Below, in pieces: positions 54,084-64,000 of a DNA stretch of 64,000 nucleotides. This stretch comes from Talinum fruticosum (taxonomy: Eukaryota; Streptophyta; Magnoliopsida; Caryophyllales; Talinaceae). Both the position numbers and the translations under genes were made by a program. Position 1 is the first letter of the stretch. Each line of letters opens with the position of its first letter. The stretch is taken from NCBI GenBank assembly GCA_021018815.1, contig JAITYX010000010.1:2480001-2544000 (forward strand). The letters run 5' to 3'. The notes beneath the pieces are model-generated. The model had not been told where the DNA came from, did no database searches, and saw nothing but the letters and a program-made list of their open reading frames with translations.

Positions 54084-55269
54084 GTTGCTAGGGCTGAACA
54101 AAAGGAATCTGGAGTGGATTCTGATCAACGACAATGTGAACCTATCAAACCTGTTGTAGTACTTCTACCCTATGTATGGATCGAGTCCGGCGCTCCTCCG
54201 AGAGGCACCAGGCCATTATCATATGCATGGTAGGTGGCTTCCTGCTGGTGGGAGGCCACATGGATATGGCACCTACTCGCTCTGCGATTGTGGTCGAACA
54301 ACTAGGGGAATACTATTTGATGGCCCCTTTGATTCTAACTAAAAATATCCTTGGATTAGATCGAGTGAAAGCCAACCCCGATGAAGACTTCGCGAGCAGC
54401 CCCTTTTATTGCGAGATATGAATTCAAAAATATTTAGAAACTTATCGGCCTCGTTAGAATGCGGCGTTGGCGAGCCCATTTTTTAATATTATTTACTCCT
54501 TTTGGGTCATGAATTAGGATGAATTTGGCCGTGTAGAATACTTTAACTTTTGCATCCGTGTTGTACGGATCCGGCTGGTTGAACACTTAGGGCTGATACA
54601 AGAACCCGCAAAGGTAGACTAGTACCGGTGACTCACTTTTGTCGGTGGGAACGCATTCTAGTGTTGATTGATAGGGCTGCATCTTCATAGGAGGCCTAGT
54701 ATAGTCTAGCCCGTTCCTTAAAGTGGTACATCAAGCACTAAAGGGTGTCCCGGTTCAGGACACACATTGTAAGGCATTTGTATGTGTGTTTGTTGGGATT
54801 CCGAACCGTAACGTAATACTTCCCAAACTATGTCATGTGGAAAATGGTCGAGTATAAGACATACCCTATTTGGATTGCATCTCGCCTACATCTTTTGATG
54901 TTATGAGTAGCAGTAGGCGGGGACAGTCTTAGAGCAAATGTTAGATGAATCTTTCTTGTTTGTTGAAGCCTGCAGATGAGCTACATGTAACTCGTCTCTG
55001 TATTTTATCGTGAATGTATAAGGGAGTCCGGCCCCGAGAGAGCCAAGGTACTAAGGGCTCGAGAACGCGACCAAAATGCTCCTATTGTTGCACCCTTGCA
55101 TATCCGTGAAGCGGCCCACAAGCCGATAAAACTAGCCTGTTGTAGAGAAACAGAGGCAAAGGATAAGGAGGAAAGAAGAGCTCATAAAATTGAAGAACTA
55201 AAGAAGCGAACCCAAGGGGACGCAACTAAGTCTAGTAACTCAAAGGGGAAGAAAGTAAAAATGGACTAG
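54084..55269 (+). pseudogene. Decayed Tat/Ogre-type extra ORF (plant-mobile-domain-like)
   Basis: Frame pieces read IICMVGGFLLVGGHMDM, TRSAIVVEQLGEYYLMAP and LGLDRVKANPDEDFASSPF, then a stop at 54419. After degraded sequence comes a basic, glutamate-rich tail (KDKEERRAHKIEELKKRTQ equivalent, ending KSSNSKGKKVKMD) with a stop at 55267-55269. From memory this resembles the extra ORFs of Tat/Ogre elements that carry a plant mobile domain. It lies on the plus strand, downstream of and antisense to the integrase at 55625-58350, the arrangement reported for antisense ORFs in that lineage. Similarity is judged by eye only. Confidence 0.5.
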
Positions 55270-55624
55270 GGCTTAGCATTAGGAAGAAACAATTACAAAT
55301 TTGTTTTACCTCTTTATAACTTATTTAATTTCCAAGTTTTACGCTTATTATTTCCCTTTTAGCTATGTATTTGGATAAGTAGTGGGCTTACCCCTATTAT
55401 TAGAAAAGTAAAAAGTAAGTTTTTATGCTCATATGTATGCTTTATTTTTATTTTTAATTGATCAGCTAAAGTGGAATAATTATAATGGATTGTCTAAAAG
55501 GACCGCCTAGAAAATAACCAAATATGAGAAAGGAGTCTCGACTGACCGAGCTTGGCCCGACCATCCCACCGTTGACCGGGCGGTGACCACGACCGATTAG
55601 GGTTGTTGCCTAGTTTAGGCTAGG
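55270..55624. other. AT-rich spacer after the extra ORF
   Basis: No gene seen. It is AT-rich to about 55500 and then GC-richer with GACCG repeats (ACTGACCGAGC, GTTGACCGGGC, CACGACCGATT) near 55530-55600. It is probably untranslated element sequence. Confidence 0.4.
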
Positions 55625-55806
55625 CTCACCTATTACCTAGATCGTAATATTTCTTCATCTGGTCTAGGTTGGTGTACCGAAATAGCTCTTCCCCATCTAA
55701 ATTGTCAATTTAACTACTCCTCCTAGTAGGATTTGACCGAGGATGTATGGTCCTTCCAAATTGGGCTTGAATTTTCCTCTTAGGTGTTAAATAGGTGCTC
55801 TGATTA

Positions 55807-57305
55807 TGATGGATATTGACCAAGGGCTGCGACATACTCGACCAAGATCTCCATACATGCTTAAATGTCAAAAGCTACGGATTGATGACAAAGATACAAA
55901 AGGAGCTAAAACCGAATGGAGATCATTTTTGGCGCCTATTGACTATTATTCTAGTTTGACTTTGACAAGTCAAGCTAGAGCTTGGTGAATGAGGAGAATT
56001 ATCTTTTATGTCATTTGGGACATAAATAAACGTTGTTTAAAGAGTTGGTGCAAAATAATGCACAAAGGCGGACCAAAACCCAAACCGGGTATTTTAGGTG
56101 CATTTTGCTCAAGTTGAATTTTATGGCCGGAAACTTCATGCTAGATTAAGGGGTCAATGGCCAGACCAACAAAGCTCAAGGAGGATTCTAAGGAAATCCT
56201 AAGCACTAGCATTAGTGGAGAGAAGCATGTGTTGGACCAATGACAAGCTTTCTTGCACAAGGGGAAGGAAAATACTTGGCTAGAATTAACTCTCATTCTA
56301 GCTACATGTTCCCAAGTTGGCTTGGAAAAGGGGCTAATATATTTTAGGCCATAATCTCTCTTTTAGGCCTTAGATTATGTTTTAATTTTGATTTATTTTC
56401 AATATGTTTTATTTCCTATAAATAGCACTAGCATTCAGCTTTGTAAGCACACAACTTTGATGATGAATATATGAACATTGAAATGGATTGCTCGTACGAT
56501 TTGGATTACTCGTTCCCCTTAAATTCTCAAATGTTGTATCCAAGTTTGGCAACTTGGTGGCATCCTTTGAGTCATTAAGCTAGCTAGTGGTGTTTCGTAT
56601 CTAGCCAAGCAAGAGGTGCCCCAAGACTTTTCAAGGTGGTGTTTCTATATCCTTGAGAACCTTGGTACTATCCAGTTACCCAACTTAAAAATCCAAAACT
56701 CCAAAAATATAAACCCCTTCATTCCAAATTTCACCCACACCTCTCTGGATGAGTTGAGTCACCCCCTCAAATCTCAGCTCAATCCAAGCACCCATCTGAC
56801 CCCCTCCATCAAAACACCCAGAGCTCGTCATTCTGGAATCCAGCCAGTGAGACAGACTTTGAGCCATCGGTTCGAGGTGATCTCGACCTTGAATGAAGTC
56901 CCCTTCTTTTACCACATTTTTCCAATTCCCTCCAGAACTTCCCCTCCAAATTTCAACTCCATCCAAGCACTCTACCGATCCCCACATCCAAAACAAACAA
57001 AGAGCCCCATTCCGGACAAGCAGCCCAGCGAGACTTTCTGTTTGCCTTTAGTTCAAGGTGATCCCGACCTTGAATGAACTCCCAACTTTTTACCAGCCCT
57101 TCCTAACCTCCCCAAGAACTCCCCTCCAAATTTCACCTCCAAATTCCACCATTTACCCTTCCATCACTCGATCTCCCAAGACAAGACTCGAAGAAGGCCA
57201 TTCCGCTCGGTTTTTCTTCTTTGCACCTTAACCACTTTTCTACCCCTTTTTCCATCTACCCTAGCTAAACCCCAACTTGGTATTAGAGCGTGCCACTATA
57301 CATCA
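55807..57305 (+). repeat. Family-A LTR (long subtype) within the Tat integrase
   Basis: TGATGGATATTGACC to CACTATACATCA, about 1.5 kb, closely related to the A4 LTR. Integrase coding continues across it in register, so it is an insertion, although the flanks GATTA and TATTT match at only three of five bases. Confidence 0.85.
56540..56665 (+). promoter_or_regulatory. Three-stem-loop array in a long-subtype LTR
   Basis: H1 pairs CCAAGTT (56540-56546) with AACTTGG (56551-56557). H2 pairs GCTAG (56583-56587) with CTAGC (56601-56605) around TGGTGTTTCGTAT. H3 pairs TTTTCAAGG (56628-56636) with CCTTGAGAA (56651-56659), with an outer CCAAG (56621-56625) and CTTGG (56661-56665). All stems differ from those at 27926-28051 yet remain complementary. 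Confidence 0.8.
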
Positions 57306-58350
57306 TATTTCCTTAAGAACCAATCACCAACTTTTAAGTGACGAGATCCGATCTTTTGCTAAATGACCTTTATATACGTGCCTTGTATATTTAGAAATTA
57401 TGCAGAGTGCAAAAACGTAATTCATCTAGTAGGATTAGCTCCTCATAATAGGCTTTAGCCCAGTCTGCTGTTGGGATTGTACTTTTAGCTGGGATCCTTT
57501 ATGAATGCATGACAATCTCTATTGGAAAGACTGCTTCCATGCCATACACTAGGGAGTAAGGTGTTGCACCCATTGAGGTTTTAATCGAGGTTTGATAGCC
57601 CCATAAAACGAAAGGCGGCTTGGCGAGCCTGTATTTATAAATGATGGCCATTTTCTCCACTATCCCACGGATGTTCTTATTAGCTGCCTCAACTGCTCCA
57701 TTGGTCCGAGGCTGATAGGGAGCAGACTTGTGATGCTTGATCGTATACTTATCTACTAGATCTGTTACCTCTTTCTTGAAGTGACTACCATGGTCATTGA
57801 TTACTCATGTGGTACTCCATATCGACAAATGATGTTGTGGGTTATAAATTTGACCACATGTTTTGATGTTATTGTCGCTTATGATAATGCCTCTACCCAT
57901 TTGGCAAAGTAGCCAATTGCTACTAGTACAAAACCGTGACCTGCCATTCCTTTAGGAGTCACCTTAATGATGATGTCTATGCCCCAAACTAAGAATGGCC
58001 AGGGTGATGTAAGTTTCATTAGAAATGTGGGTGGTTGGTGCTGCAGATTTGCATATACCGACACTTGTGACATCTTTTAACAAACTCATCATAATCAACA
58101 ACTATGGTTAACCAATAATATCCTAAACGCTTAATTTTTTGAACCAACATTCTTCAATTCATGTGAGGTCCACATTCTCCACCATGAACGTTAGTCATTA
58201 TGCGCTCTGCTTCATGTTTATTAACACAAAGTAAGCTCAAGCCCATGTCGGTTTTCTTGTACAACTGTCCTTGATTAATGAAAAATTATGTAACTAACAT
58301 GCAAATCACTCGTTGGGCTCCACGTGTGGAATTCGATGGGTATGTTTGGT

Positions 58351-58764
58351 TATCTAAATATCACCAAATGTCATGGTACCAACCGGTTGGTCGATACTTG
58401 AACACTTCTAGCGCATATACATGCGTGACTAGACTCCTCCGCTCTATACCGATGGGCATTGAATGAATGCCACTAGGAATGTTAATTGTTAACACTAATT
58501 TGGTGAAGGCATCTGCAAATTGATTATCATCCCTAGGAAGGTAGGTGTATGAGATGTTGTAAAAATATTTTGCTAACTCCATTAGGTGCACTTGGTAGGA
58601 TGCTAAGGCTTGACTACATACCTACCATTTTCATGAGATCCGACTAATGATCAAACTCGAGTCACCATAAACTCGATGTTCTTGGCTCCCAACTCGATTA
58701 CGACTTACAGTCCAGTGATGCGAGCTTCATATTCTGCTATGTTGTTGATGATGCCACTAAGAAT
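58351..58764 (-). pseudogene. Tat-type RNase H fragment
   Basis: Minus-strand NNIAEYEARITGL near 58750 carries the RNase H Glu region, followed by YFYNISYTYLPRDDNQFADAF at about 58500. It is upstream of, and in the same orientation as, the integrase, as expected for a Tat/Athila pol. Confidence 0.75.
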
Positions 58765-60290
58765 TTCATTAATACCACCAAAGATAATATCATCAACATA
58801 TATTTGAATGATAAGAAAATACTTTCCCTTATTTTTAGTAAATAAGTTTTTCTCAATCAAACCTCTTTTAAATACATTTTCAACCAATAAACTATTTAAT
58901 CTTTCATACCAAAGTCTAGGAGTTTGTTTCAAACTATAAAGAGCTTTTCTCAATTTAAAAACATGGTTTGAAAAATGAGAATTTTCAAATCCAGGTGGTT
59001 TCTCCACTTAATCTTCTTGAATGCATCTGTTTAAAAATGCACACTTAAAATCCATTTCATAGAGCTGAATGTTCACACTGGATGCAAATGCAAGTAGACT
59101 CCTAATTACCTAAATCTTAACAACAGGTGCAAAGGCTTCCCATAATTAGTTCCTTCTTCTTGGTTATACCCTTGGGCTAAAAGTCCGACATTATTTCGAT
59201 TACGAACCCCTTCTCATCCAATTTGTTCTTGAAAACCTACTTGGTTCCTATAACTAGGTGGTCAGTTGGTTGTTTGGTCAAGGTTCAACTTGGTTTCTTT
59301 CAAATTGTGATAATTCTTCTTGCATGGCCTCTACCCATTCAAGTTCAATTAGGGCTTCTATTATATTTTAGGTTCAATTAATGAAATGAATGCAAAAATG
59401 CACACATATTATGCAAAGAAGAGCGAGTTTGCACACCTAAGTTGATATCCGAGATGATGTTTTCAGGTTGATGACTAGAAGCATATTAGAGAGTTCTACC
59501 TGACCTTTGATTTACCAAGTTTGAGGGTTGAATGATTACGTCTTCAATTGGTTGGGCCTCAGCCACTTCCTAAGCATCGGTTATTTAAGCTGAGTCTTGA
59601 ACTGTGTCGGTTATTGCCCGAGTTCTCTTGTTTTCTAGCATTCGAGCTTAGTTTCAACTATTTCATCATCATTTTGGTTCTGTTTGAAGTCTAAGAAGGT
59701 AGATTTGCTTATCCTTCCATTGTCAATATCATCAAAGATAACATGGATACTATCTTCCACTTTGTTAGTCCTTTTATTGAAAATGGGATAAACTTTGCTA
59801 TGTAAAGAATAACCAAGGGATATATCTTTATTTGACCTTACATCAAACTTAGTCAAGTGATTCTTACCATTGTTGTGCACAAAGCACTTACTCCCAAAAG
59901 GCTTGAAGTATGAGATGTTGGGCCTCTTTTCTTTTGAGCGGTTTCTTCGAACCGGGCGAATAAGGCATCTATTCGAGTATGTAATTTGTTGTGTTCATTA
60001 CCTCAGCCCAAAAATAGTATGGTAGATCATTTTCAATCGTCATAGTCCATCCTATTTCTTCAAGAGTTCTATTTTTCTTCTCCACCACTCCATTTTTTAG
60101 GGCATTTTAGGTGCGGAGAAGTTCTAGAAGGTACCATTTTTGTCGTAGAAGTTAGTAAATTCCGAGTAGTCAAACTCCCTTTCACGGTATGTTCTAATTC
60201 TCATAATCCGAGTCTCGGATTCAACTTGAATTCGCCTTATGTAGGAACCAATGGCTTGTCCCCGTAGGGAACCAGTTGAACCTAGCTCTT
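58765..60290 (-). pseudogene. Ty1/copia (SIRE-like) integrase-to-RT fragment
   Basis: Right to left: integrase pieces (EFTNFYDKNGTF, VVEKKNRTLEEIG, LPYYFWAEVMNTTNYIL), then NISYFKPFGSKCFVHN-like sequence, then the open frame 59880-59635 with GKNHLTKFDVRSNK, ISLGYSLHSKVY and HVIFDD. RT remains include KLRKALYSLKQTPRLWYERL and the catalytic IQIYVDDIIFG at about 58790. There it fuses without a gap to Ty3 RNase H coding in one open frame (58705-59007). Stops and shifts occur throughout. Confidence 0.85.
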
Positions 60291-60299
60291 TAACTTGGC

Positions 60300-60880
60300 C
60301 ATGTTCTTAGTCCGAAGCATGACCAGGGGCTTAAACTTGACTTGAGTAGTCAAGTCTTAAGCCCAATGGGGTGCCTAAACTTGACCACTCGTGGATCCGA
60401 AGTTCGACGGAGTATCTTGAGCTTGGCTTCATTATTGTCCTGAAGCTCGAATGAGGGGCCTGAACTTGACCATTTCTTAGTCCAAAGCTTGGCTATAACT
60501 TTTTGAAATAATAGTTTTGTTAGCTGATAATTGAATATAGATAGATTCAAGTGTTCCCGAAAATGGTCTCGTAACCGGATCATGTTTCAAAGGTGCTATT
60601 TTGACTTGGTTATAGCGTGATCCCGAAGTCTTCGCTTGGTGTCCGAACCTTGATCGTTGTTGGGTCCGAAGCTCTACTAGTTGTTTGAACCATGACCATT
60701 GTTGGGCCCGAAACTAGACAGGGTGTCCGATCTTTGACCGCTGTTGGGCCCGAAACTCGATGGGGGTGTCTAAACTTTGACCGATGTTTGGCCTAAAGCT
60801 CGATAAGGATGTCCGAACCTTGATGGGGGTGTCTAAACCTTGATAGTTGTTGGACTAAAGCTCGACGTCTATCCATTTTC
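60300..60880. repeat. Degenerate tandem repeat, unit about 42-43 bp
   Basis: The clearest units start at about 60659, 60701, 60743 and 60786. Each has the form GTTGGGCCCGAAACTCGA, then GGGTGTC, then AACTTTGACC. Looser copies of CCGAAGCTCGA and TGAACTTGACC occur from 60310 on. The period is close to 14 codons, but no long frame crosses the block. Confidence 0.7.
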
Positions 60881-61559
60881 ATTGGAATAGTGACGAATGA
60901 ACTTGACTCGTTTGAAAATTTGAAGTTCTATTAGGTTGTGTGCCTCATTTTAATTTTGAGCTTTTAGGTTGTGTGCTAATAGCACCTTTGTTTGCATAGT
61001 AGATGATTTGTGTCTCCTCCTTAATATTCTTGGAGTTATTATGGTTGTACGACCCTTTTGATCATGAGCCCCCACATTTTTCTTGGGTGTCGGGTGTAAC
61101 TCTTCTCAAATGTTGGAAAGTCGGCGACCTTTGACATTCTCGGTTGAATTTCTTCGAAGGTGGCAATGCCGATGACTTCTAGATGCTAATTTGATAGATG
61201 ATGATGATTGAATAATTTCTTCTAGGGCGCTTTGTTATTTATTTTTGTATTTGGATTTTGGCTAATACAAAGGGGATTAGTGCAAGACACTATTCTAGGA
61301 ACAAATGCATTATTTTATTAATATCATGCAAAAATATGAAAGACAATGACAAAATTGCACTTTAACCCCCACTCCCTAAAGTAGAGCACAATCGGAAGAA
61401 TGGGCTGCTTGAACTGCAATGTACTCCTGTTGAATGGTGAAGCCTAAACCTCATTGATTTTTGCTCCTCCGAGTATGGTAAAGTGGCTAAGACGGATGAG
61501 AAAATAAGGAAATACTCACTTTATTAGCATCTTTGATGAGTGATGGGTTCATTGGATGA
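60881..61559. other. Unassigned AT-rich stretch
   Basis: No motif recognised. It lies between the tandem repeat and a Tat-type gag, in the position of gag-pol linker or leader of the decayed Tat element. Confidence 0.4.
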
Positions 61560-62350
61560 TCTTCTAGTTGGATGTGGCTTTTGCGAATGCCTGCTCCTTT
61601 TCGTAAGAAAGTTAGCATCTCAAAGTGTTTTGAAGTCCATGAAAGGTAGTAACTTTAAGTATCGATATTATATAAGTTTCGGGTTTTTGATGATAAGTCT
61701 AACCTGATCCTTTTCAAAGGGTCAATCTAGCATGTGGGTGGCCTTTGCCCTCAAGCCACCGAGGAAGTTAGTGAAGGTCTCCTTATCTCCTTGCTTGATT
61801 AACTCTAGGTCTTAAAGAGTGATGAGTAGATCATTACTCTAGGAGTACTGGTGTAAGAACTCCCTGTAAAGATCCTGCCAGTTTGTGACCTTCCCGGGTC
61901 AATAGCATTGTACCACTTCATGACATCTTTGTCAAACGTCCATGGGAAGATAACATCGTATGTATCCTCCGGTACATTTTTTAAAGTCATTGCCCCTATA
62001 AAGCTCCTCATGTGGTGGTGACGGCTTTTAGTCCCATGGAACTTAATGTCGGGTTTCGGGGCAATTTCCCTTTAAGGATTGAAGTCAATCTCCGGGGCAA
62101 ATAGTAGTCATTGAACATTAAAGACTCAAGCAACAACTTCTCTATTTGATCTATTCGTGGATCGGATTGAGGCTTAGGCTGAGGCTGAGGTTTAAGCCGA
62201 GGGTTTGTTTCCTCTCCATCTTTTCTTACTTCATTAGCATTCTTATTCGGGGTTTGGAGTATAAGATCAAAGGTTTCGAGATATTGATTCAATCTTTTTC
62301 CTCAGCCTCAATCTCAACCTCTATTTTTATAGCGAGACTCTTTGACACAA
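61560..62350 (-). pseudogene. Tat/Ogre-type gag fragment
   Basis: Minus-strand frames include PRLKPQPQPKPQSDPRIDQIE, MRSFIGAMTLKNVPEDTYDVIF, WTFDKDVMKWYNAIDPG and, shifted, IKQGDKETFTNFLGGLRAKA. The last two follow the usual order of the Tat-type capsid (WYN then ETFTNFL-RAKA). It is in the same orientation as the integrase at 55625-58350 and probably belongs to the same element. Protease and most of RT are missing between them. Confidence 0.7.
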
Positions 62351-62824
62351 AGTCATGATGGGAGTTTACTTTAGTTCGTCGGCCATTTTTGGAGGAGGAT
62401 TGTGCTTTGCCCGCGAGCAATGTACCGGCATTACTAGTAAAGGTGTTGAACTTACTGATGTGGTATGTGTTGACGTGAGACGTATCTCGTGTCGACCTTG
62501 CTGATGTTGAAGTAGACTTCTCATTTCCTAACTACTTCGTGTAGGATTATACATTTGAGTAGGATTCCCTATATTGTATCCCAAAAGAGCAAGCGCTTAG
62601 GATTGGTTTGTGCCAAATTTTAGGGAAATGGGGCTTAAGTGCTTGACCTAAGAAGAAAACTTTTCCTAAGAAAAAGAGAATGATATGTCTTTTATTTTGG
62701 ATGCACATAAAGAATATGAACTGACCAAAATGAAATTTAATGATGCTGATGGGTTCACTTAAATTGGGATGAATTTAATTGGGCTAATGCATTGACTTTC
62801 CTTAAATAAGATGGATGTCAATTT
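62351..62824. other. Unassigned stretch left of a tandem repeat
   Basis: Short basic frames only. Likely leader or gag N-terminal sequence of the Tat-type element; nothing definite is visible. Confidence 0.35.
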
Positions 62825-62989
62825 GACTAGTGTAAAAATGGATTCATCTATTAGATGAATTTTAAATAAGGCTAATGCAAAAATGGACTCACCTATTTGA
62901 GATGAATTATAAATTTGGCTAATGCAAAAATAGACTAACCTATTTAAGATGAATTTTAAATTTGGCTAATACAAAAACGAACTCACCTA
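62825..62989. repeat. 47-bp tandem repeat
   Basis: Units at 62870-62916 and 62917-62963 are both 47 bp (GGCTAATGCAAAAATGGACT and so on). A third, from 62964, is cut by the copia-type LTR at 62990, and a looser unit precedes at 62825-62869. Confidence 0.85.
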
Positions 62990-64000
62990 TGAAGACTCGG
63001 ACTTTACATCTCACCTTTACGAGTTCTATCTAGGGAATCGGGTATAAGACTTTCTCACTTATAAAGTTTTGATTCCAAGTCATTCCTTGTGTCTTAGAAA
63101 CATTTCGAGTGATATAGTATTCTTTCTAAGTGTTATAGAAATTATCTCATGCATTTATACATGACTACGTGCGACATAGAAATCATCTCTGCATGGTTCA
63201 CTCGGTTCGAGTCACTTAACACTCGGACATATCGCATGATTCAAACACTATCTTTTTTGCGCTCTGTCTCCGGTATCTTAGTTTGAATTGTGTTAAGTCT
63301 AGATCAAGTTTGACTACTCCGATATTTCATATTTGACTTGATTTACTTTTAGATCGACTCGAGATGGAATTTTGAGTATCATGAATATTACACTCAGAAA
63401 ATTCCATTCCTTTTCCGACTCGGATAATTAGTAGAATAATTATCTTAATTATATCATTATCTCGTGTCTAATCTTGGACCAAAGTATTTTATACTTTGAG
63501 AACCAAATTGATTTACTTTTGTAGGTGATTCAAACGAGGCTATCCTATTTTTGAATCACAAAAGTAACCAGCTTCAAAACGTCAAATCACCAGTAGACAA
63601 GGCTTTTTCCATCTCCGATCTAGCCTCGGACGCCGTGTCGTGGCTGTCTGTTTCCAGAAATGGAAATCTGCAACACTAAGCTCAACGGTGGTTTTCACCT
63701 TACTTCGAAGACATCGCCGGTGGTTTTAGGCACTTCCAAGGGAGTCAAGAGCCGTTGTTTAACGTTTACATATCAACGGATATTTTACGTGTGACTCAAA
63801 AATCCTTCACAACGGTCATAAAGGAACTTCTAGTCGGAAGATGGACACAACGGCTAAGCTGCTTGGTCATCTTTAAATAGAAGCCAACTCTCAAGACTTG
63901 AAGATTGCCGAACCTATTGTTAATACACATATTTGATCAAAAGTCATTGAATTCATTCTCAATCTTCTACTTACAACTCCCACTCTGTAATTCATTATAT
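62990..64000 (+). repeat. Copia-type LTR (family C), partial
   Basis: It starts TGAAGACTCGGAC within a tandem-repeat unit and continues to the window end, aligning with the inverse copy 34250-35622. A TATA-like TTTAAATAG is at about 63871-63879. No polypurine tract precedes it, so it is a 5' or solo LTR. Confidence 0.78.

Larger units (their letters stand above)
55625..58350 (-). pseudogene. Tat/Athila-type integrase, interrupted by an LTR
   Basis: From right to left: an HHCC finger remnant (HGGECGPHMN, VKRCHKCR) in shifting frames near 58060-58200, then the core with PWPFLVWGIDII (Asp) and GHGFVLVAIGYFAKWVEA. Further on are INDHGSHFKKEVTDLV (Asp) and YQPRTNGAVEAANKNI (Glu). The C-terminal part KSW-LVLKEI at 57306 continues after the LTR 55807-57305 with HLRGKFKPNLEGPYILGQIL and TNLDQMKKYYD. 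Stops and shifts are frequent. The WGIDII and AVEAANK signatures separate it from the chromovirus-like integrase at 38246-50530 and place it in the Tat/Athila branch. Confidence 0.85.

Noticed and set aside
54176..54421. Host gene encoding a plant mobile domain protein
   Set aside because: Stops soon after, no exon structure, and it lies next to a Tat-type integrase; an element-borne ORF is the simpler reading.

Overview
The window is plant nuclear DNA, almost certainly repeat-rich (pericentromeric-type) heterochromatin of a flowering plant. I see no host gene, tRNA, rRNA or CRISPR array. Nearly everything is LTR retrotransposon sequence, much of it nested. The plant assignment rests on chromovirus-like Ty3 gag-pol, a Tat/Ogre-type Ty3 element, SIRE-like Ty1/copia fragments and PBS sites matching the 3' end of initiator Met-tRNA. 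The species cannot be told from the sequence.

One family dominates (family A). Its LTRs run 1.1-1.5 kb, start TGATGGA, end CATCA, carry a PBS matching TGGTATCAGAGC, and are preceded by the polypurine tract AAGGGGAGAA. I count about eight complete or partial elements, at least four clean solo LTRs and several fragments. Perfect 5-bp target duplications fix many borders: A2 5579-10571 (TGAAC), A3 14334-19277 (TATAC), A5 38797-49958 (AAAAG), and solo LTRs at 19345-20424 (TGATT), 22967-24231 (TCCAA), 27188-28469 (AACCT) and 51014-52408 (TTAGC). All bodies with a preserved 5' end are non-autonomous. They fall into three coding types under one kind of LTR: gag-protease plus a novel C-terminal region (A2; A6, with an intact 841-codon ORF), a short gag with no zinc knuckle (A4, A5, A7), and protease only, with gag lost at one shared junction (A1, A3, A8). 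RT, RNase H and integrase of a related Ty3 element survive only as broken pieces (11164-12602; and a gene at 52590-38246 split by insertions).

Layout: 1-4003 element A1 (-) inside an LTR of family B (4004-4662); 4957-11163 an A-type LTR holding A2; 11164-12602 RT/RNase H; 12834-21677 element A4 holding A3 and a solo LTR; 21678-28923 stacked A LTRs, A7 and A8; 28924-29810 family-B LTR; 29811-33560 two divergently placed Ty3 pieces around one LTR-like block; 34250-35622 a copia-type LTR; 35950-38245 LTR and gag fragments; 38246-52590 a Ty3 pol gene split by A5 (which contains A6) and by a solo LTR; 52591-54083 LTR pieces; 54084-62350 a decayed Tat/Ogre-like element with an antisense-placed ORF, a copia fragment and tandem repeats; 62825-64000 a 47-bp tandem repeat entered by a copia-type LTR.

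The most interesting signal is not protein-coding. Downstream of the TATA box, family-A LTRs carry an array of three stem-loops whose loop (TGGTGTTTCGTAT and close variants) is nearly invariant while the stems change together on both sides (CTCGG/CCGAG, TCTTGG/CCAAGA, TCTAGG/CCTAGA, TCAAGG/CCTTGA and others). This covariation points to a conserved RNA structure in the 5' leader, shared by autonomous-looking and parasitic elements, and possibly also by the unrelated-looking family-B LTR.
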